Assembly: GCF_001641635.1 (NCBI RefSeq)
Contig: NZ_LUUB01000083.1
Span: 1 to 45,819, forward strand
DNA: 45,819 bases
Source of the DNA: Bradyrhizobium centrolobii
GTDB taxonomy: Bacteria; Pseudomonadota; Alphaproteobacteria; Rhizobiales; Xanthobacteraceae
Direction of reading: 5' to 3'
Part shown: one piece after another, positions 7,755-16,462 of the stretch
Numbering within the stretch: position 1 is the first letter of the stretch
Layout of the letters: each line of letters starts with the position of its first letter
The notes under the pieces: generated by a model
What the model saw: the letters and a program-made list of their open reading frames with translations, nothing else
Databases searched by the model: none
Told to the model about the DNA's origin: nothing
Position numbers and translations under genes: made by a program

Positions 7755-8564
7755 CTAGGACTGAACGGCTACGGAAGGCGCCACATCGAGCCGAACCGCA
7801 ACGTCATTTAGATCCGGGCTTGGCGACGGGTAGAGCTTCATGACCAGCGGATCATGGCCGGGAACGATGTGGTCCGCGTCCGGAGCCGCGGCTCGCAGCT
7901 TATCGAAGCCCACCAGCATGTCCCCGACGTGAAACGCCGTCGTAAAAGGGCGCTCGCTGGTCATGTTCTCGTAGAAATGACTGACGTCGGAGGCGAGCAC
8001 GACAAAGCCGCGGCGCGTGTTGACACGGACGAACTGAAGACCGGCCGAATGCCCGCCCGCTGCATGGACCGTCAGTCCGGGCGCAATCTCGGCGTCGCCA
8101 TCGTAGAAGAGTACCCGGCGCGCGTAGTTGAGCCGCACGATCCCGCAGACGTCCTCGACCTCGAATGAATGCGACAGCCTCGGATATTGCATGTAGCGTC
8201 CGGTGGCGTACGCGAGTTCGCGTTCCTGAAGGTGAAATCGGGCATTTGGAAACCGGTCGAAATTGCCGGCGTGGTCGTAGTGCAAATGCGTGAGGATCAC
8301 ATCCTTGACGTCGGCTACGTCGATATCGAACGCACGAAGCGTCTCCACCGGGCAGCGCAGGAACGTCCGCCTGCGCTGCTTTGCGATCTCCGCGTTGAAA
8401 CCGGTGTCGATGACGAAGGTGCGGCCGCCTCCCCTCGCCAACCACACGAAATAGTCCATCGGCATCGGCCCGTCATGCGGATCACCGCCGATGAAGTGCT
8501 CGCTCCGTTGCGCATCGCGCGTTGCGTAACGGATGGCAAAGAGCTCGTATTCCGGGTCGGTCAT
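7755..8564 (-). CDS. Metallo-beta-lactamase-fold lactonase (N-acyl homoserine lactonase-like)
   Basis: This 269-residue protein has the dinuclear metal motif HLHYDHAGN (H-x-H-x-D-H) and later ligands around AAGGHSAG, SDVSHF and PGHD. It belongs to the AttM/AiiB-like group of MBL-fold lactonases, which open homoserine lactones or gamma-butyrolactones. In a catabolic operon next to a carboxymuconolactone decarboxylase, hydrolysis of a pathway lactone is at least as likely as quorum quenching. It lies 27 bases downstream of the decarboxylase gene. A paralogue sits at 24528-25328. Confidence 0.85.
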   Translation of the reverse strand: MTDPEYELFAIRYATRDAQRSEHFIGGDPHDGPMPMDYFVWLARGGGRTFVIDTGFNAEIAKQRRRTFLRCPVETLRAFDIDVADVKDVILTHLHYDHAGNFDRFPNARFHLQERELAYATGRYMQYPRLSHSFEVEDVCGIVRLNYARRVLFYDGDAEIAPGLTVHAAGGHSAGLQFVRVNTRRGFVVLASDVSHFYENMTSERPFTTAFHVGDMLVGFDKLRAAAPDADHIVPGHDPLVMKLYPSPSPDLNDVAVRLDVAPSVAVQS

Positions 8565-8591
8565 GAGGCCTCCGTTCGAACGGACGCGTCT

Positions 8592-8978
8592 TCAGGAACT
8601 CGTGTCGACTTCGTTGAAGGCCTCACGCGCATTGCGGAACGCGTCGATGCCGGCAGGAACGCCGCAGTAAACCGCGACCTGGAGCAGTATCTCCTTGATC
8701 TCCTCCTTCGTAAGTCCGTTCTTCAGGGCGCCCTTGACGTGCAACTTCAGCTCGTGCGGCCGGTTCAGAGCGCCGAGCATCGCCAGATTGACGATCGAGC
8801 GCGTACGCCGGTCGACGCCGGGCCGTGTCCACAACGCACCCCAGCAAAACTCGGTCGACCACTCCGCCATCGTGCGCGTGAACTCGTCGGCGCCGGCGAT
8901 CGACTTGTTGACGTAATCCTCGCCGAGCACTTCCTTGCGGACCTTGAGGCCCTTTTCGAACAGTTCGGTCTTGCTCAT
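8592..8978 (-). CDS. 4-carboxymuconolactone decarboxylase (PcaC-like)
   Basis: This 128-residue protein covers the whole CMD domain. Family features are VRKEVLG near the N-terminus, FCWGALWTRPGVDRRTRS in the centre, and the late QVAVYCGVPAGIDAF segment. PcaC decarboxylates gamma-carboxymuconolactone in protocatechuate breakdown, but many cluster-associated relatives act on other substrates. ATG 8978 is chosen because GAAAGGA lies just upstream; the frame continues into non-coding sequence before it. A paralogue at 19002-19382 is roughly 60% identical by eye. Confidence 0.87.
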   Translation of the reverse strand: MSKTELFEKGLKVRKEVLGEDYVNKSIAGADEFTRTMAEWSTEFCWGALWTRPGVDRRTRSIVNLAMLGALNRPHELKLHVKGALKNGLTKEEIKEILLQVAVYCGVPAGIDAFRNAREAFNEVDTSS

Positions 8979-9007
8979 GATCGTCCTTTCAGGTCTTGAG
9001 AGCATGT

Positions 9008-10390
9008 CTAGAGGCGATTGAAAGCGGTATGGTCCGATGCCAGCGGCGGTCGCAGCGATTGCAGCAAGTCGGAAACGTCACCGACCGTGTCGAGCCGCCA
9101 GACCGCCTCGATAACCCGGCCTGCGTCCCAGTCGCTCCCGCCCACCCGCACGCTATCGTGCAGCTTCTCCTCGATGTCGCGATCTCCGAGCGGAGCAGCG
9201 AGACTGCCCCGCGGCGAGGTGACGGCCTCGGTGAGGACCTCACCGGAGGACAGGCGCAAAGAGACGCGCGCGGCACCGTCGGGCATCGTCCCGTCGAGTT
9301 CCGCCCTCACCTTCTGCCGCAACTGCGCGATATCGGGCCGGACCACGGTCTCGTGCGCGAATTCGGCAACGCCGGCTGCGCCGAGCAATAATCCGCAGGC
9401 CACACAGTGATGGATGCTGACGCGCGCATCGCGCTCGTTGTTGACGGCCCGGTCGCCCCGCGCGAGGAGCAACGCCGAGCCCTGCACGGTGACAGACACG
9501 ATCCGGTCGACCCGTCGGCTAATCCGTTCACGCAAGAGGAGGCAGGCATCGATCACCGAATGAAAAACAATACCGGCAGGGTACGGCTTGTAGGTATTCT
9601 TCGCGATCTCCCAGGTCTTGCCGAGACCGTCCAGCAGGCGGACGAGATCGGGCTCCTCCCCCATGGTGCGCGCCCAGCCGAGTGGGCCTTCGATGGCGCG
9701 GGGCGCAGCCTCATAGCCCTGCTGCGCAAGCAATGCGGCGAACAAACCGTTACGCGCCGCGTTGCCCACGCTGACATTCTTGGCGGCGCTCGGCAGGTTC
9801 TCGACGTTGCCTGCCGACTGACCCGCCGCAATCCCGATCGCGTTCGCAATCCCTTCCGCCGGCAGTCCCAATAATTTGGCGCAGGCCGCCGCCGCGCCAA
9901 AAATCCCGCAGGTCGAGGTGATGTGCCAGCCGCGCGCGTAATGACGCGGCGAGACCGCATTGCCGATCCGGCACTCGATATCCACGCCGAGAACAAACGC
10001 CGTCAACGCGTCGCGCCCCGACAGCTTGTTCGTCTCTGCGAGCGCCAGCACAGGAGCAGCGACCGGCGCGGCCGGATGAATGATCGTTTCGGGATGCGTG
10101 TCGTCAAAGTCGAGCAAGTTCGCCGAGACGGCATTGAGAAACGAGGCGCATAGCGCATCGAGCGGCTCTGAATGGCCGATAACGGTTGCAGTCGCGGCAC
10201 CGCTGAACGGCGACAGCGTCCGCAACGCAGCAGTGACCACCGGATCGCGCGCGGAGCCCAGTGCCGTCGCGAAAAAATTAAGGATCGATCGCCGTGCCTC
10301 GTGGCTCTGCGCCTCCACGTCCGCCCAAGACGAGGCGGCGACGAAGTCGGCAAGCGTTCGGCTTACACTTGAAATTTCATCTTGCGGCAC
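9008..10390 (-). CDS. MmgE/PrpD family protein (leftward operon)
   Basis: This is about 460 residues when started at GTG 10390 (VPQDEISSVSRTLADFV), a normal length for the family. It has the MmgE/PrpD features DTHPETIIHPAAPV, the long glycine-rich helical stretch around WHITSTCGIFGAAAACAK, and the lysine motif NTYKPYPAG. Members include 2-methylcitrate dehydratase and cis-aconitate decarboxylase, acting on branched tricarboxylates. The frame is open further upstream, including an ATG at 10483, but that lies inside promoter-like and operator sequence, so the GTG is preferred. It is the first gene of the leftward operon. Substrate unknown. Confidence 0.82.
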   Translation of the reverse strand: MPQDEISSVSRTLADFVAASSWADVEAQSHEARRSILNFFATALGSARDPVVTAALRTLSPFSGAATATVIGHSEPLDALCASFLNAVSANLLDFDDTHPETIIHPAAPVAAPVLALAETNKLSGRDALTAFVLGVDIECRIGNAVSPRHYARGWHITSTCGIFGAAAACAKLLGLPAEGIANAIGIAAGQSAGNVENLPSAAKNVSVGNAARNGLFAALLAQQGYEAAPRAIEGPLGWARTMGEEPDLVRLLDGLGKTWEIAKNTYKPYPAGIVFHSVIDACLLLRERISRRVDRIVSVTVQGSALLLARGDRAVNNERDARVSIHHCVACGLLLGAAGVAEFAHETVVRPDIAQLRQKVRAELDGTMPDGAARVSLRLSSGEVLTEAVTSPRGSLAAPLGDRDIEEKLHDSVRVGGSDWDAGRVIEAVWRLDTVGDVSDLLQSLRPPLASDHTAFNRL

Positions 10391-10460
10391 GCGGGGCGTC
10401 GTCCTCGTTTTCCCGAACCTTATGCCGATCCGCGGCAAACTGTCGACCCAAATGTTATGC

Positions 10461-10489
10461 TTGACAGCTTGTCTGACAATCATAACAAT
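10461..10489. promoter_or_regulatory. Divergent promoter region with FCD-type operator
   Basis: Rightward, TTGACA (10461-10466) is a perfect -35 element, followed after 17 bases by AACAAT (10484-10489), a 4/6 match to -10. Leftward, TTGTCA and a TAACAT-like -10 can be read across the same bases. Between them, 10469-10479 reads TTGTCTGACAA, a perfect palindrome with a central T that fits the FadR-subfamily GntR operator pattern TNGTNNNACNA. A bound dimer would cover both promoters. Transcription and binding are inferred from sequence alone. Confidence 0.6.
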
Positions 10490-10590
10490 CCCCGCCGCCG
10501 CGACGACGGCGATCGACGAAACCGATCGGCAAAAGAATGATCGACAAAAAGGCGCACCCTCCTCGGGGGTCGCGCGAGAGGGAGTGAACG

Positions 10591-11484
10591 ATGGCGGGAG
10601 AGACGCTCGGCGTGATCGGTACGGGCCGCATGGGCGGCCCCATGGCAGGGCGATTGATGGACGCGGGCTATTCGCTCGTCGTCTATGACACGCAAACCGA
10701 GGCGACCCAGCCACTCGTCAAGCGCGGCGCACAATTGTGTAAGTCGCCGGCGGATGTCGCCTCCCGCGCCGATATCGTTCTCGCCAGCCTGCCGACGCCC
10801 GATATCGTAAAGGCTGTCACGCTCGGACAAGACGGCATCAGCAGCGGCAACCGCTCGAAGATCGTGATCGATCTGTCGACCTCGGGCCCCGGCGCGGCGA
10901 AACTCGTGGCGGAAGGCCTGAAAGCCAAAGGAATGACGCTGGTCGATGCGCCCGTAAGCGGCGGCATCAAGGGTGCCGTCAACGGCACGCTGGCCGTGAT
11001 GGTGTCGTGCCCGCAAACGACATATGAGACCGTCCAGCCGATCCTGAAGAATTTCGGCAAGCTGTTCTACACCGGCGACAAGCCCGGCGTGGCGCAGACG
11101 GCCAAACTCGCCAACAACCTTATGGCGGCCGCGGCGCTGGTGATCACGTCGGAGGCGGTCGCGATGGGCGTCAAGGGCGGCGTCAACGCGAAGATTTTGA
11201 TCGACATCATCAACGCCAGCAGCGGGCGCAACAGCGCTTCCGAAGACAAATTCCCTCGCTCGGTGCTGCCCGGCACCTTCGATTTCGGCTTCACGACAGG
11301 CCTTTCCTACAAGGATGTCCGCCTGTGCGTCGACGAGGCCGAGGCCATGGGCGTGCCGATGGTCTGCGGCGCGGTGGTGCGACAGATGCTCGCAATCACC
11401 AACGCCAAGTACGGCGCATCATCTGATTTCACCTCGATCGCCAAGGTGCTCGAGGAGTGGGCAGGGGTCGAGATGCGCGGTTGA
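10591..11484 (+). CDS. NAD(P)-dependent oxidoreductase, 3-hydroxyisobutyrate dehydrogenase family
   Basis: This 297-residue beta-hydroxyacid dehydrogenase has a Rossmann nucleotide site GVIGTGRMGGPMAG at residues 7-20, the substrate loop DAPVSGGIKGAVNGTL, and the catalytic lysine motif AKLANNLM. The family oxidises 3-hydroxyisobutyrate, tartronate semialdehyde and similar short hydroxyacids. The ATG has GAGAGGGAG just upstream. It is the first gene of the rightward operon, so it sits directly under the putative FCD-regulated promoter. Confidence 0.88.
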   Translation: MAGETLGVIGTGRMGGPMAGRLMDAGYSLVVYDTQTEATQPLVKRGAQLCKSPADVASRADIVLASLPTPDIVKAVTLGQDGISSGNRSKIVIDLSTSGPGAAKLVAEGLKAKGMTLVDAPVSGGIKGAVNGTLAVMVSCPQTTYETVQPILKNFGKLFYTGDKPGVAQTAKLANNLMAAAALVITSEAVAMGVKGGVNAKILIDIINASSGRNSASEDKFPRSVLPGTFDFGFTTGLSYKDVRLCVDEAEAMGVPMVCGAVVRQMLAITNAKYGASSDFTSIAKVLEEWAGVEMRG

Positions 11485-11514
11485 CTGCGCGAGCCTTCAG
11501 GGAGAGCGATTGCG

Positions 11515-12909
11515 ATGACGATCGGCCCGACCGGATCCGGCAAGGTATCGCTCGCGCGCCAGATGGCGCGGAGCGCGCTTGCCCTCGATCTCGGGGATTT
11601 CGGGCCCGAGGTTGTCGCCAAGGCAAAAATCTGTCTGCTCGATTTTCTGTCCTGCGCTTTCGAGGCCGGCAGTCATCCGTGGAGCCGTCAGGCCGTTGCG
11701 ATCGCGCAGGGCGGTGGCAACGCGTCGATCATCGGGACTTCGCATCTCTCCTCACCGGCCGACGCCGCCTTCGTCAATGCCGTGATGGGACATGGTCTCG
11801 TGCGGGAAGACATGCATGCAGCCAGCATCGCACACCATGGCGTTGTGATCTGGCCGACCCTGCTCGCGCTGTCGGAACAGGCGCCATTGCACGGGACCAG
11901 GCTGCTGGCCGCCGCCATCATCGGGTATGAGACCGGCGCCCGGATCGGCCGCGCGCTCCTGACCTCCGACCTCGCGCGCCTCTACCGTCCGACCGGACTG
12001 GTGGCGCCGCCGGGCGCGGCGCTCGCAGGAAGCTATGCGCTCGGCCTCTCCGAGAACGCCGCCACCAGCGCCATCGCGATCGCAGCCAATACCTCCAGCG
12101 GACTGAACGAATGGCCGCATGCCGGCGGCTCGGACATGTACTTTCATCCGGGTTTTGCGGCCGGCAACGCGATCAAGGCGATCGGCCTTGCCGCGGCCGG
12201 CGCCTTCGGTTCGGAGACGATCCTGGAGGGTGAAGCTGGCCTGTTTGCCGCCTACCGGCGCCAGGCCGCACCCGACAGCATTGCGCTCTTCCCGAATGGC
12301 GAGAGCGAGATTATGGCCGTCTACAACAAGCCGGTCCCGGCCTGCAATTTCGCGCAGACCGCAGCGCAGGCCGCGCTTCGCGTCTCGCACGAGCTCGCAG
12401 ACACTGACGAGATCAATCGTGTCGTCATTCGCGCCCCCGTTGCCGCCGTTCGCTATCCCGGTTGCGACTCCACGGGACCGTATCGCAACGCGCTCCAGGC
12501 CAAGATGAGCATTCCATTCAGCGTCGCCGCGACACTGGCGCGAGGCGAGATCGAGGAAGCGAACTACGCCGAGCTCGATGATGCCGCCATCCTGCGTTTG
12601 GTTGCGGTCACCGATCTCAATGCAGATGACAGCTTCACTGCCGCCTTTCCCGGCAAGCAGGGCGCGGATGTGACCGTGCACCTGCGCGACGGCCGGATGA
12701 TCCGGCACGCCCTACCCGATGTCATCGCCGCAACGCCGGCAGACATCCGCGCGCGTTTTCGAGCAGCCGCCGGCCGCGTGATCGGCGAAGCCCGGGCGCA
12801 GCAGCTCGAGCAACTCATCGACGGTTGCGAACAGCTCGGCGATGCCGGTGTTATCGCAGCACAGTGCCGCTTGGACACGACGGAACGAGCTATGCGAACG
12901 GCGTCATAA
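11515..12909 (+). CDS. MmgE/PrpD family protein (rightward operon)
   Basis: This 464-residue protein has the family landmarks HGLVREDMHAASIAHHGVV, NEWPHAGGSDMYFHPGFAAGN and NKPVPACNFAQTAAQ. It is clearly diverged from the PrpD-fold protein at 9008-10390, so the two probably act on different substrates or steps rather than being a recent duplicate. It begins 30 bases after the dehydrogenase gene, with GGGAGAG upstream of the ATG. Confidence 0.85.
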   Translation: MTIGPTGSGKVSLARQMARSALALDLGDFGPEVVAKAKICLLDFLSCAFEAGSHPWSRQAVAIAQGGGNASIIGTSHLSSPADAAFVNAVMGHGLVREDMHAASIAHHGVVIWPTLLALSEQAPLHGTRLLAAAIIGYETGARIGRALLTSDLARLYRPTGLVAPPGAALAGSYALGLSENAATSAIAIAANTSSGLNEWPHAGGSDMYFHPGFAAGNAIKAIGLAAAGAFGSETILEGEAGLFAAYRRQAAPDSIALFPNGESEIMAVYNKPVPACNFAQTAAQAALRVSHELADTDEINRVVIRAPVAAVRYPGCDSTGPYRNALQAKMSIPFSVAATLARGEIEEANYAELDDAAILRLVAVTDLNADDSFTAAFPGKQGADVTVHLRDGRMIRHALPDVIAATPADIRARFRAAAGRVIGEARAQQLEQLIDGCEQLGDAGVIAAQCRLDTTERAMRTAS

Positions 12910-12935
12910 GAAACGCCAAATAGTACGGGGAAAAC

Positions 12936-13022
12936 ATGGCGAACCGGGAGACCAGCCTAGCAGCGCCACCGGCGCACGATCGCCGGCAGGCCGGCGTGAG
13001 CGCCGCACGGGGGCGGGGCTGA
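12936..13022 (+). CDS. Possible 28-residue leader peptide coupled to livH
   Basis: An ATG at 12936 with GGGGA just upstream opens a 28-codon frame (MANRETSLAAPPAHDRRQAG and 8 more residues). Its TGA at 13020-13022 overlaps the ATG of the LivH gene at 13022 (TGATG). The peptide is basic, with no membrane segment and no match I recognise. Stop-start overlap suggests translational coupling. It could equally be a chance frame in the 112-base gap between PrpD and LivH. Confidence 0.3.
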   Translation: MANRETSLAAPPAHDRRQAGVSAARGRG

Positions 13023-13957
13023 TGGAAGGATTTCTACAAGCACTTGCCGCGGGCCTCCTGATCGGCGCCGTCTATGGCCTGATGTGCGTCGGGCTCGGCC
13101 TGATCTTCGGCGTCATGCGGGTCATCAACTTCGCCCACGGCGATTTCATGATGCTCGGCATGTATGTCGCCTTCTATCTCTTCACTGCCGTCGGCATCCA
13201 GGCGCTGTTTGGCAATACAGTGGGGCCGTTCGTCGCCATCCTTCTGGCCGGTCCTGCACTCGCCGTGTTCGGCTATTTCGTCCATCTCGCCCTGATCTCG
13301 CACGTTTCGGGCACGCGCACCGCCTCGCTCGAAGGCGAAGGCCACTATGCCCAGCTCATTCTCACGCTCGGCATCGCGCTGATCCTGCAGAACGGCGGCC
13401 TCATCATCTTCGGATCGGTGCTGGCCTCGATCCGCACGCCATTGTCGAGTTCGGCCTGGGAGCTCGGTCCGTTCTTCGACATGAGCATCTTCCTCAACAA
13501 GGCCCGCAGCATCGACGCTATCGTTTCGCTGGCAATCATGACGCTGCTCTCGCTTCTGATCACGCGCACGCGGATCGGCAAGTCGCTCCGGGCCGCCGCG
13601 GACAATCCCACCGCCGCGACCTATATGGGCATCGACGTCGACCGCGCGCACCGCACCGCATTCGCGCTCGGCTGCGGCATTACCGCGGTTGCCGGCGGCC
13701 TGCTCGCCACCAACTATCCGTTCCATCCCTTCGTCGGGCTCGAATATGTGATCGTCATGTATGCCGGCGTCGTGCTCGGCGGCATGGGCAGCATCATCGG
13801 TGCTTTCTGGGGCGGCATGACGATCGGCCTCGTGCAGCAGATGTCGACGCTGATCCTGCCGACGCAGTTGCAGAACGCCGCGATCTTCGCGGTCTTCCTC
13901 CTCATCATCTTCTTCCGCCCGCAAGGCTTCTTCGGGCGCATGGTGGAGAGGACGTGA
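13022..13957 (+). CDS. Branched-chain amino acid-type ABC transporter permease (LivH-like)
   Basis: This 311-residue inner-membrane permease carries the LivH family opening GLMCVGLGLIFGVMRVINFAHGDF and the conserved GGMGSIIGAFWGG loop near the C-terminus. The start at 13022 is chosen because the frame upstream is not family-like and GGGGCGGGG precedes the ATG. It is followed after 2 bases by the LivM-LivG fusion. Liv-type importers in catabolic clusters often carry aromatic acids or dicarboxylates rather than amino acids. Confidence 0.9.
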   Translation: MEGFLQALAAGLLIGAVYGLMCVGLGLIFGVMRVINFAHGDFMMLGMYVAFYLFTAVGIQALFGNTVGPFVAILLAGPALAVFGYFVHLALISHVSGTRTASLEGEGHYAQLILTLGIALILQNGGLIIFGSVLASIRTPLSSSAWELGPFFDMSIFLNKARSIDAIVSLAIMTLLSLLITRTRIGKSLRAAADNPTAATYMGIDVDRAHRTAFALGCGITAVAGGLLATNYPFHPFVGLEYVIVMYAGVVLGGMGSIIGAFWGGMTIGLVQQMSTLILPTQLQNAAIFAVFLLIIFFRPQGFFGRMVERT

Positions 13958-13959
13958 CC

Positions 13960-15732
13960 ATGCTCCGGATGCGCTCGCTGCTTCGTCCGCTGCTCTTCAC
14001 CATCGCCTATGCCGCGATCTCGCTCGGTGTCACCAACTCCTACTACCAGCTCATCCTGACGCTGGTGCCGGTTTGGGCGGTGTTCGGCCTGTCATGGAAT
14101 CTGCTCAGCGGCTACACCGGGCTGATCTCATTCGGTCACGCGGCCTTTTTCGGGATCGGCGCCTATACGACCGCGCTCGGACAGATCTATTTCGACCTCT
14201 CGCCCTGGCTGCTAATTCCGGTCGCGGCGATGCTCGGCGGCATTGCCGGACTCCTGATCGGATTTCCGACCTTCCGCCTCCAGGGTCACTACTTCGCCCT
14301 GGCGATGCTCGCCTATCCGCTCGCCATTCTCTACGTATTCGAATGGCTCGGCTTCCAGGAGGTGACGCTTCCTATCAAGCGCGATGCGCCGATCGCCTAC
14401 ATGCAGTTCGCCGATCCCCACCTCTACACGCTGCTGGCGCTGGTGATCATGTTCGCCATCATCGTGGTGACGCAGGTGATCGAGCGATCGCGCTTCGGCA
14501 TGGCGCTGCTTGCGATCAAGCAAAATGAGGCCGCAGCCGAAGCCGCTGGTATCAACACGCTGGCCTGGAAGCTGCGCGCGATCACGCTGAGCGGCGCAAT
14601 CGCCGCCGCCATCGGCGCGTTCTATGCACAGGTGTTACTGGTCGTGACCCCGCAATCGGTATTCGGCATGCTGGTGTCGGCGCAGGCGCTCACGGTTGCG
14701 ATGTTCGGCGGCGTCGGCACGGTATGGGGCCCAGTCATCGGCTCGGTGATCCTGATCCCGCTCGCCGAGATCCTGCATGCCGAAGCCGGCGCGCGCTTCC
14801 CCGGCATCCAGGGCGTGATCTTCGGCTTCGCCATCGTCTGCGTCATCCTGATTGCGCCGGAGGGACTGTTCTGGAAGCTCCGGGATCTCCTGCGCAAGCG
14901 GCTCGCGACGAAGGCGGATGACATCGACGTCCCGGAAGTATCGGCCGTCAACACAAAGGTGCTCAAGCCGACGTCACGGCAGCGCGCCGCAACCGGCGAG
15001 GTCGTGCTCGAGGTCCGCAAACTCTCGCGCTCCTTCGGCGGCCTCAGGGCCGTGCAGGATGTAAGCTTCAAGCTTCACAAGAACGAGATCCTCGGCATCA
15101 TCGGGCCCAACGGCGCGGGCAAGACGACGCTGTTCAATCTCCTCAACGGCTTCCTGAAGCCCAGCCAAGGCGAGGTTCTGATCGACGGCCGCAACATGTC
15201 CTGCGAACGGCCGCACACGATCTGCGAGGCAGGCATCGGCCGCACCTTCCAGGTCATGCGGCCATTCCTGCGCATGTCGATCCTCGACAACGTCGTGGTT
15301 GGAGCCTATGTGCGGGCGCGGTCCGACGAGGAGGCACGCAAGCTGGCCGCCGATGCGGTCACCCGCGTCGGGCTCTCTGCCGTAGCTGATCGCGTCGCGG
15401 GCGAACTCTCGACCAAAGAACTGCGGCTGATGGAGCTTGCCCGCGCGCTCGCCGGCCAGCCGCGCATCCTGCTGCTCGACGAGACGCTCGCGGGCCTCGG
15501 CCACGGCGAGGCGGACGAAGTCGTTGCCGTGATCCAGCAGCTTGCGCGCGACGGCATGACCATCGCCATTATCGAGCACACCATGCAGGCGATGGTCCGG
15601 CTGGTCGACAGCTTCCTCGTGCTCGACCACGGCGCCGTCATCACCGAGGGCGAGCCGGAGGTAGTGACGCGCGACAGCCGTGTGATCGAGGCCTATCTCG
15701 GCAAGAAATGGGTGGGCCATGCTGCGAATTGA
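13960..15732 (+). CDS. LivM-LivG fusion: ABC permease with C-terminal ATP-binding domain
   Basis: This 590-residue protein joins two normally separate subunits. Residues 1 to about 310 are a LivM-like permease (ISFGHAAFFGIGAYTTA, GVGTVWGPVIGSVI). A hydrophilic linker follows, then a LivG-like ATPase from about residue 345. Walker A is GPNGAGKTT near 385, the degenerate signature is LSTKELRLMELARAL, Walker B is ILLLDETLAGL, and the switch histidine is in IIEHTM. The usual proline after the Walker B DE is threonine. The start follows the LivH stop by 2 bases; the same frame is open upstream but there only shadows livH. Permease-ATPase fusions of this kind are known in databases. Confidence 0.88.
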   Translation: MLRMRSLLRPLLFTIAYAAISLGVTNSYYQLILTLVPVWAVFGLSWNLLSGYTGLISFGHAAFFGIGAYTTALGQIYFDLSPWLLIPVAAMLGGIAGLLIGFPTFRLQGHYFALAMLAYPLAILYVFEWLGFQEVTLPIKRDAPIAYMQFADPHLYTLLALVIMFAIIVVTQVIERSRFGMALLAIKQNEAAAEAAGINTLAWKLRAITLSGAIAAAIGAFYAQVLLVVTPQSVFGMLVSAQALTVAMFGGVGTVWGPVIGSVILIPLAEILHAEAGARFPGIQGVIFGFAIVCVILIAPEGLFWKLRDLLRKRLATKADDIDVPEVSAVNTKVLKPTSRQRAATGEVVLEVRKLSRSFGGLRAVQDVSFKLHKNEILGIIGPNGAGKTTLFNLLNGFLKPSQGEVLIDGRNMSCERPHTICEAGIGRTFQVMRPFLRMSILDNVVVGAYVRARSDEEARKLAADAVTRVGLSAVADRVAGELSTKELRLMELARALAGQPRILLLDETLAGLGHGEADEVVAVIQQLARDGMTIAIIEHTMQAMVRLVDSFLVLDHGAVITEGEPEVVTRDSRVIEAYLGKKWVGHAAN

Positions 15733-16426
15733 GGGATTGAGCGCGGGCTATTCGGCCAAGCCCGTCCTGAACGGCGTCTCGATCAATGTCGAGGCCGGCG
15801 AGTTCGTCGCGATCGTGGGCCCCAACGGCGCCGGCAAGACCACCCTGTTCAAGACCATCTCGGGCATTGTGAAGCCGAGCGGCGGCGGAATCTCGTTTGA
15901 CGGTGTCGATCTCCTCGCGGTGCCGCCGCCGCAGCGCGCCCATCTCGGGATCGCCCACGTCCCCGAGGGCCGCCAGGTCTTCCCATCGCTGACTGTGATG
16001 GAGAACCTGGAAATGGGCGCGATGACCGAAAGCGGCCGGCGCGACTGGCAGGCCAACATCGAGCGCATCTTCGAGTGGCTGCCGGTGCTGAAGGAACGCC
16101 GCAATCAGTTTGCCGGCACGATGTCCGGTGGCCAGCAGCAGATGCTAGCGATCGGCCGCGGGCTCGCCTCCTCGCCAAAGCTCCTGATGCTGGATGAGCC
16201 CTCGATGGGGCTAGCGCCGTCGACCGCGGACTTCATCTTCGAGCGGCTGATCGAGATCCGCCGTCAGTCGGGGCTGACAATGCTGCTTGTCGAGCAACGC
16301 GTGGCGGAAGCGCTGGAATCAGCCGACCACGGCTACGTCCTCGAAGCCGGACATGTCGTGCTCGAAGGCAACAACGATACGCTGCGCGCCGACGACCGCG
16401 TGCGCAAGGCCTATCTCGGCATGTAA
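15719..16426 (+). CDS. ABC transporter ATP-binding protein (LivF-like)
   Basis: This 235-residue ATPase has Walker A GPNGAGKTT near residue 36, signature MSGGQQQMLAIGRGL, Walker B LLMLDEPSMGLAP, and the LivF-typical VPEGRQVFPSLTVMENL. It pairs with the LivG domain of the fusion protein; its start overlaps that gene by 14 bases. Confidence 0.9.
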   Translation: MLRIEGLSAGYSAKPVLNGVSINVEAGEFVAIVGPNGAGKTTLFKTISGIVKPSGGGISFDGVDLLAVPPPQRAHLGIAHVPEGRQVFPSLTVMENLEMGAMTESGRRDWQANIERIFEWLPVLKERRNQFAGTMSGGQQQMLAIGRGLASSPKLLMLDEPSMGLAPSTADFIFERLIEIRRQSGLTMLLVEQRVAEALESADHGYVLEAGHVVLEGNNDTLRADDRVRKAYLGM

Positions 16427-16462
16427 CGGACAAAGAACAAAGAGCAGGGAGAGAAGAACAAG

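Noticed and set aside
7755..8564. A quorum-quenching island, based on two AHL-lactonase-like genes
   Set aside because: Both lactonase genes sit inside catabolic operons with no LuxI/LuxR genes, so a pathway lactone is the simpler explanation.
13084..13959. Upstream part of the 882-codon frame that contains the LivM-LivG fusion
   Set aside because: This part lies out of frame within livH and has an arginine-rich, non-family composition; the real start is ATG 13960.
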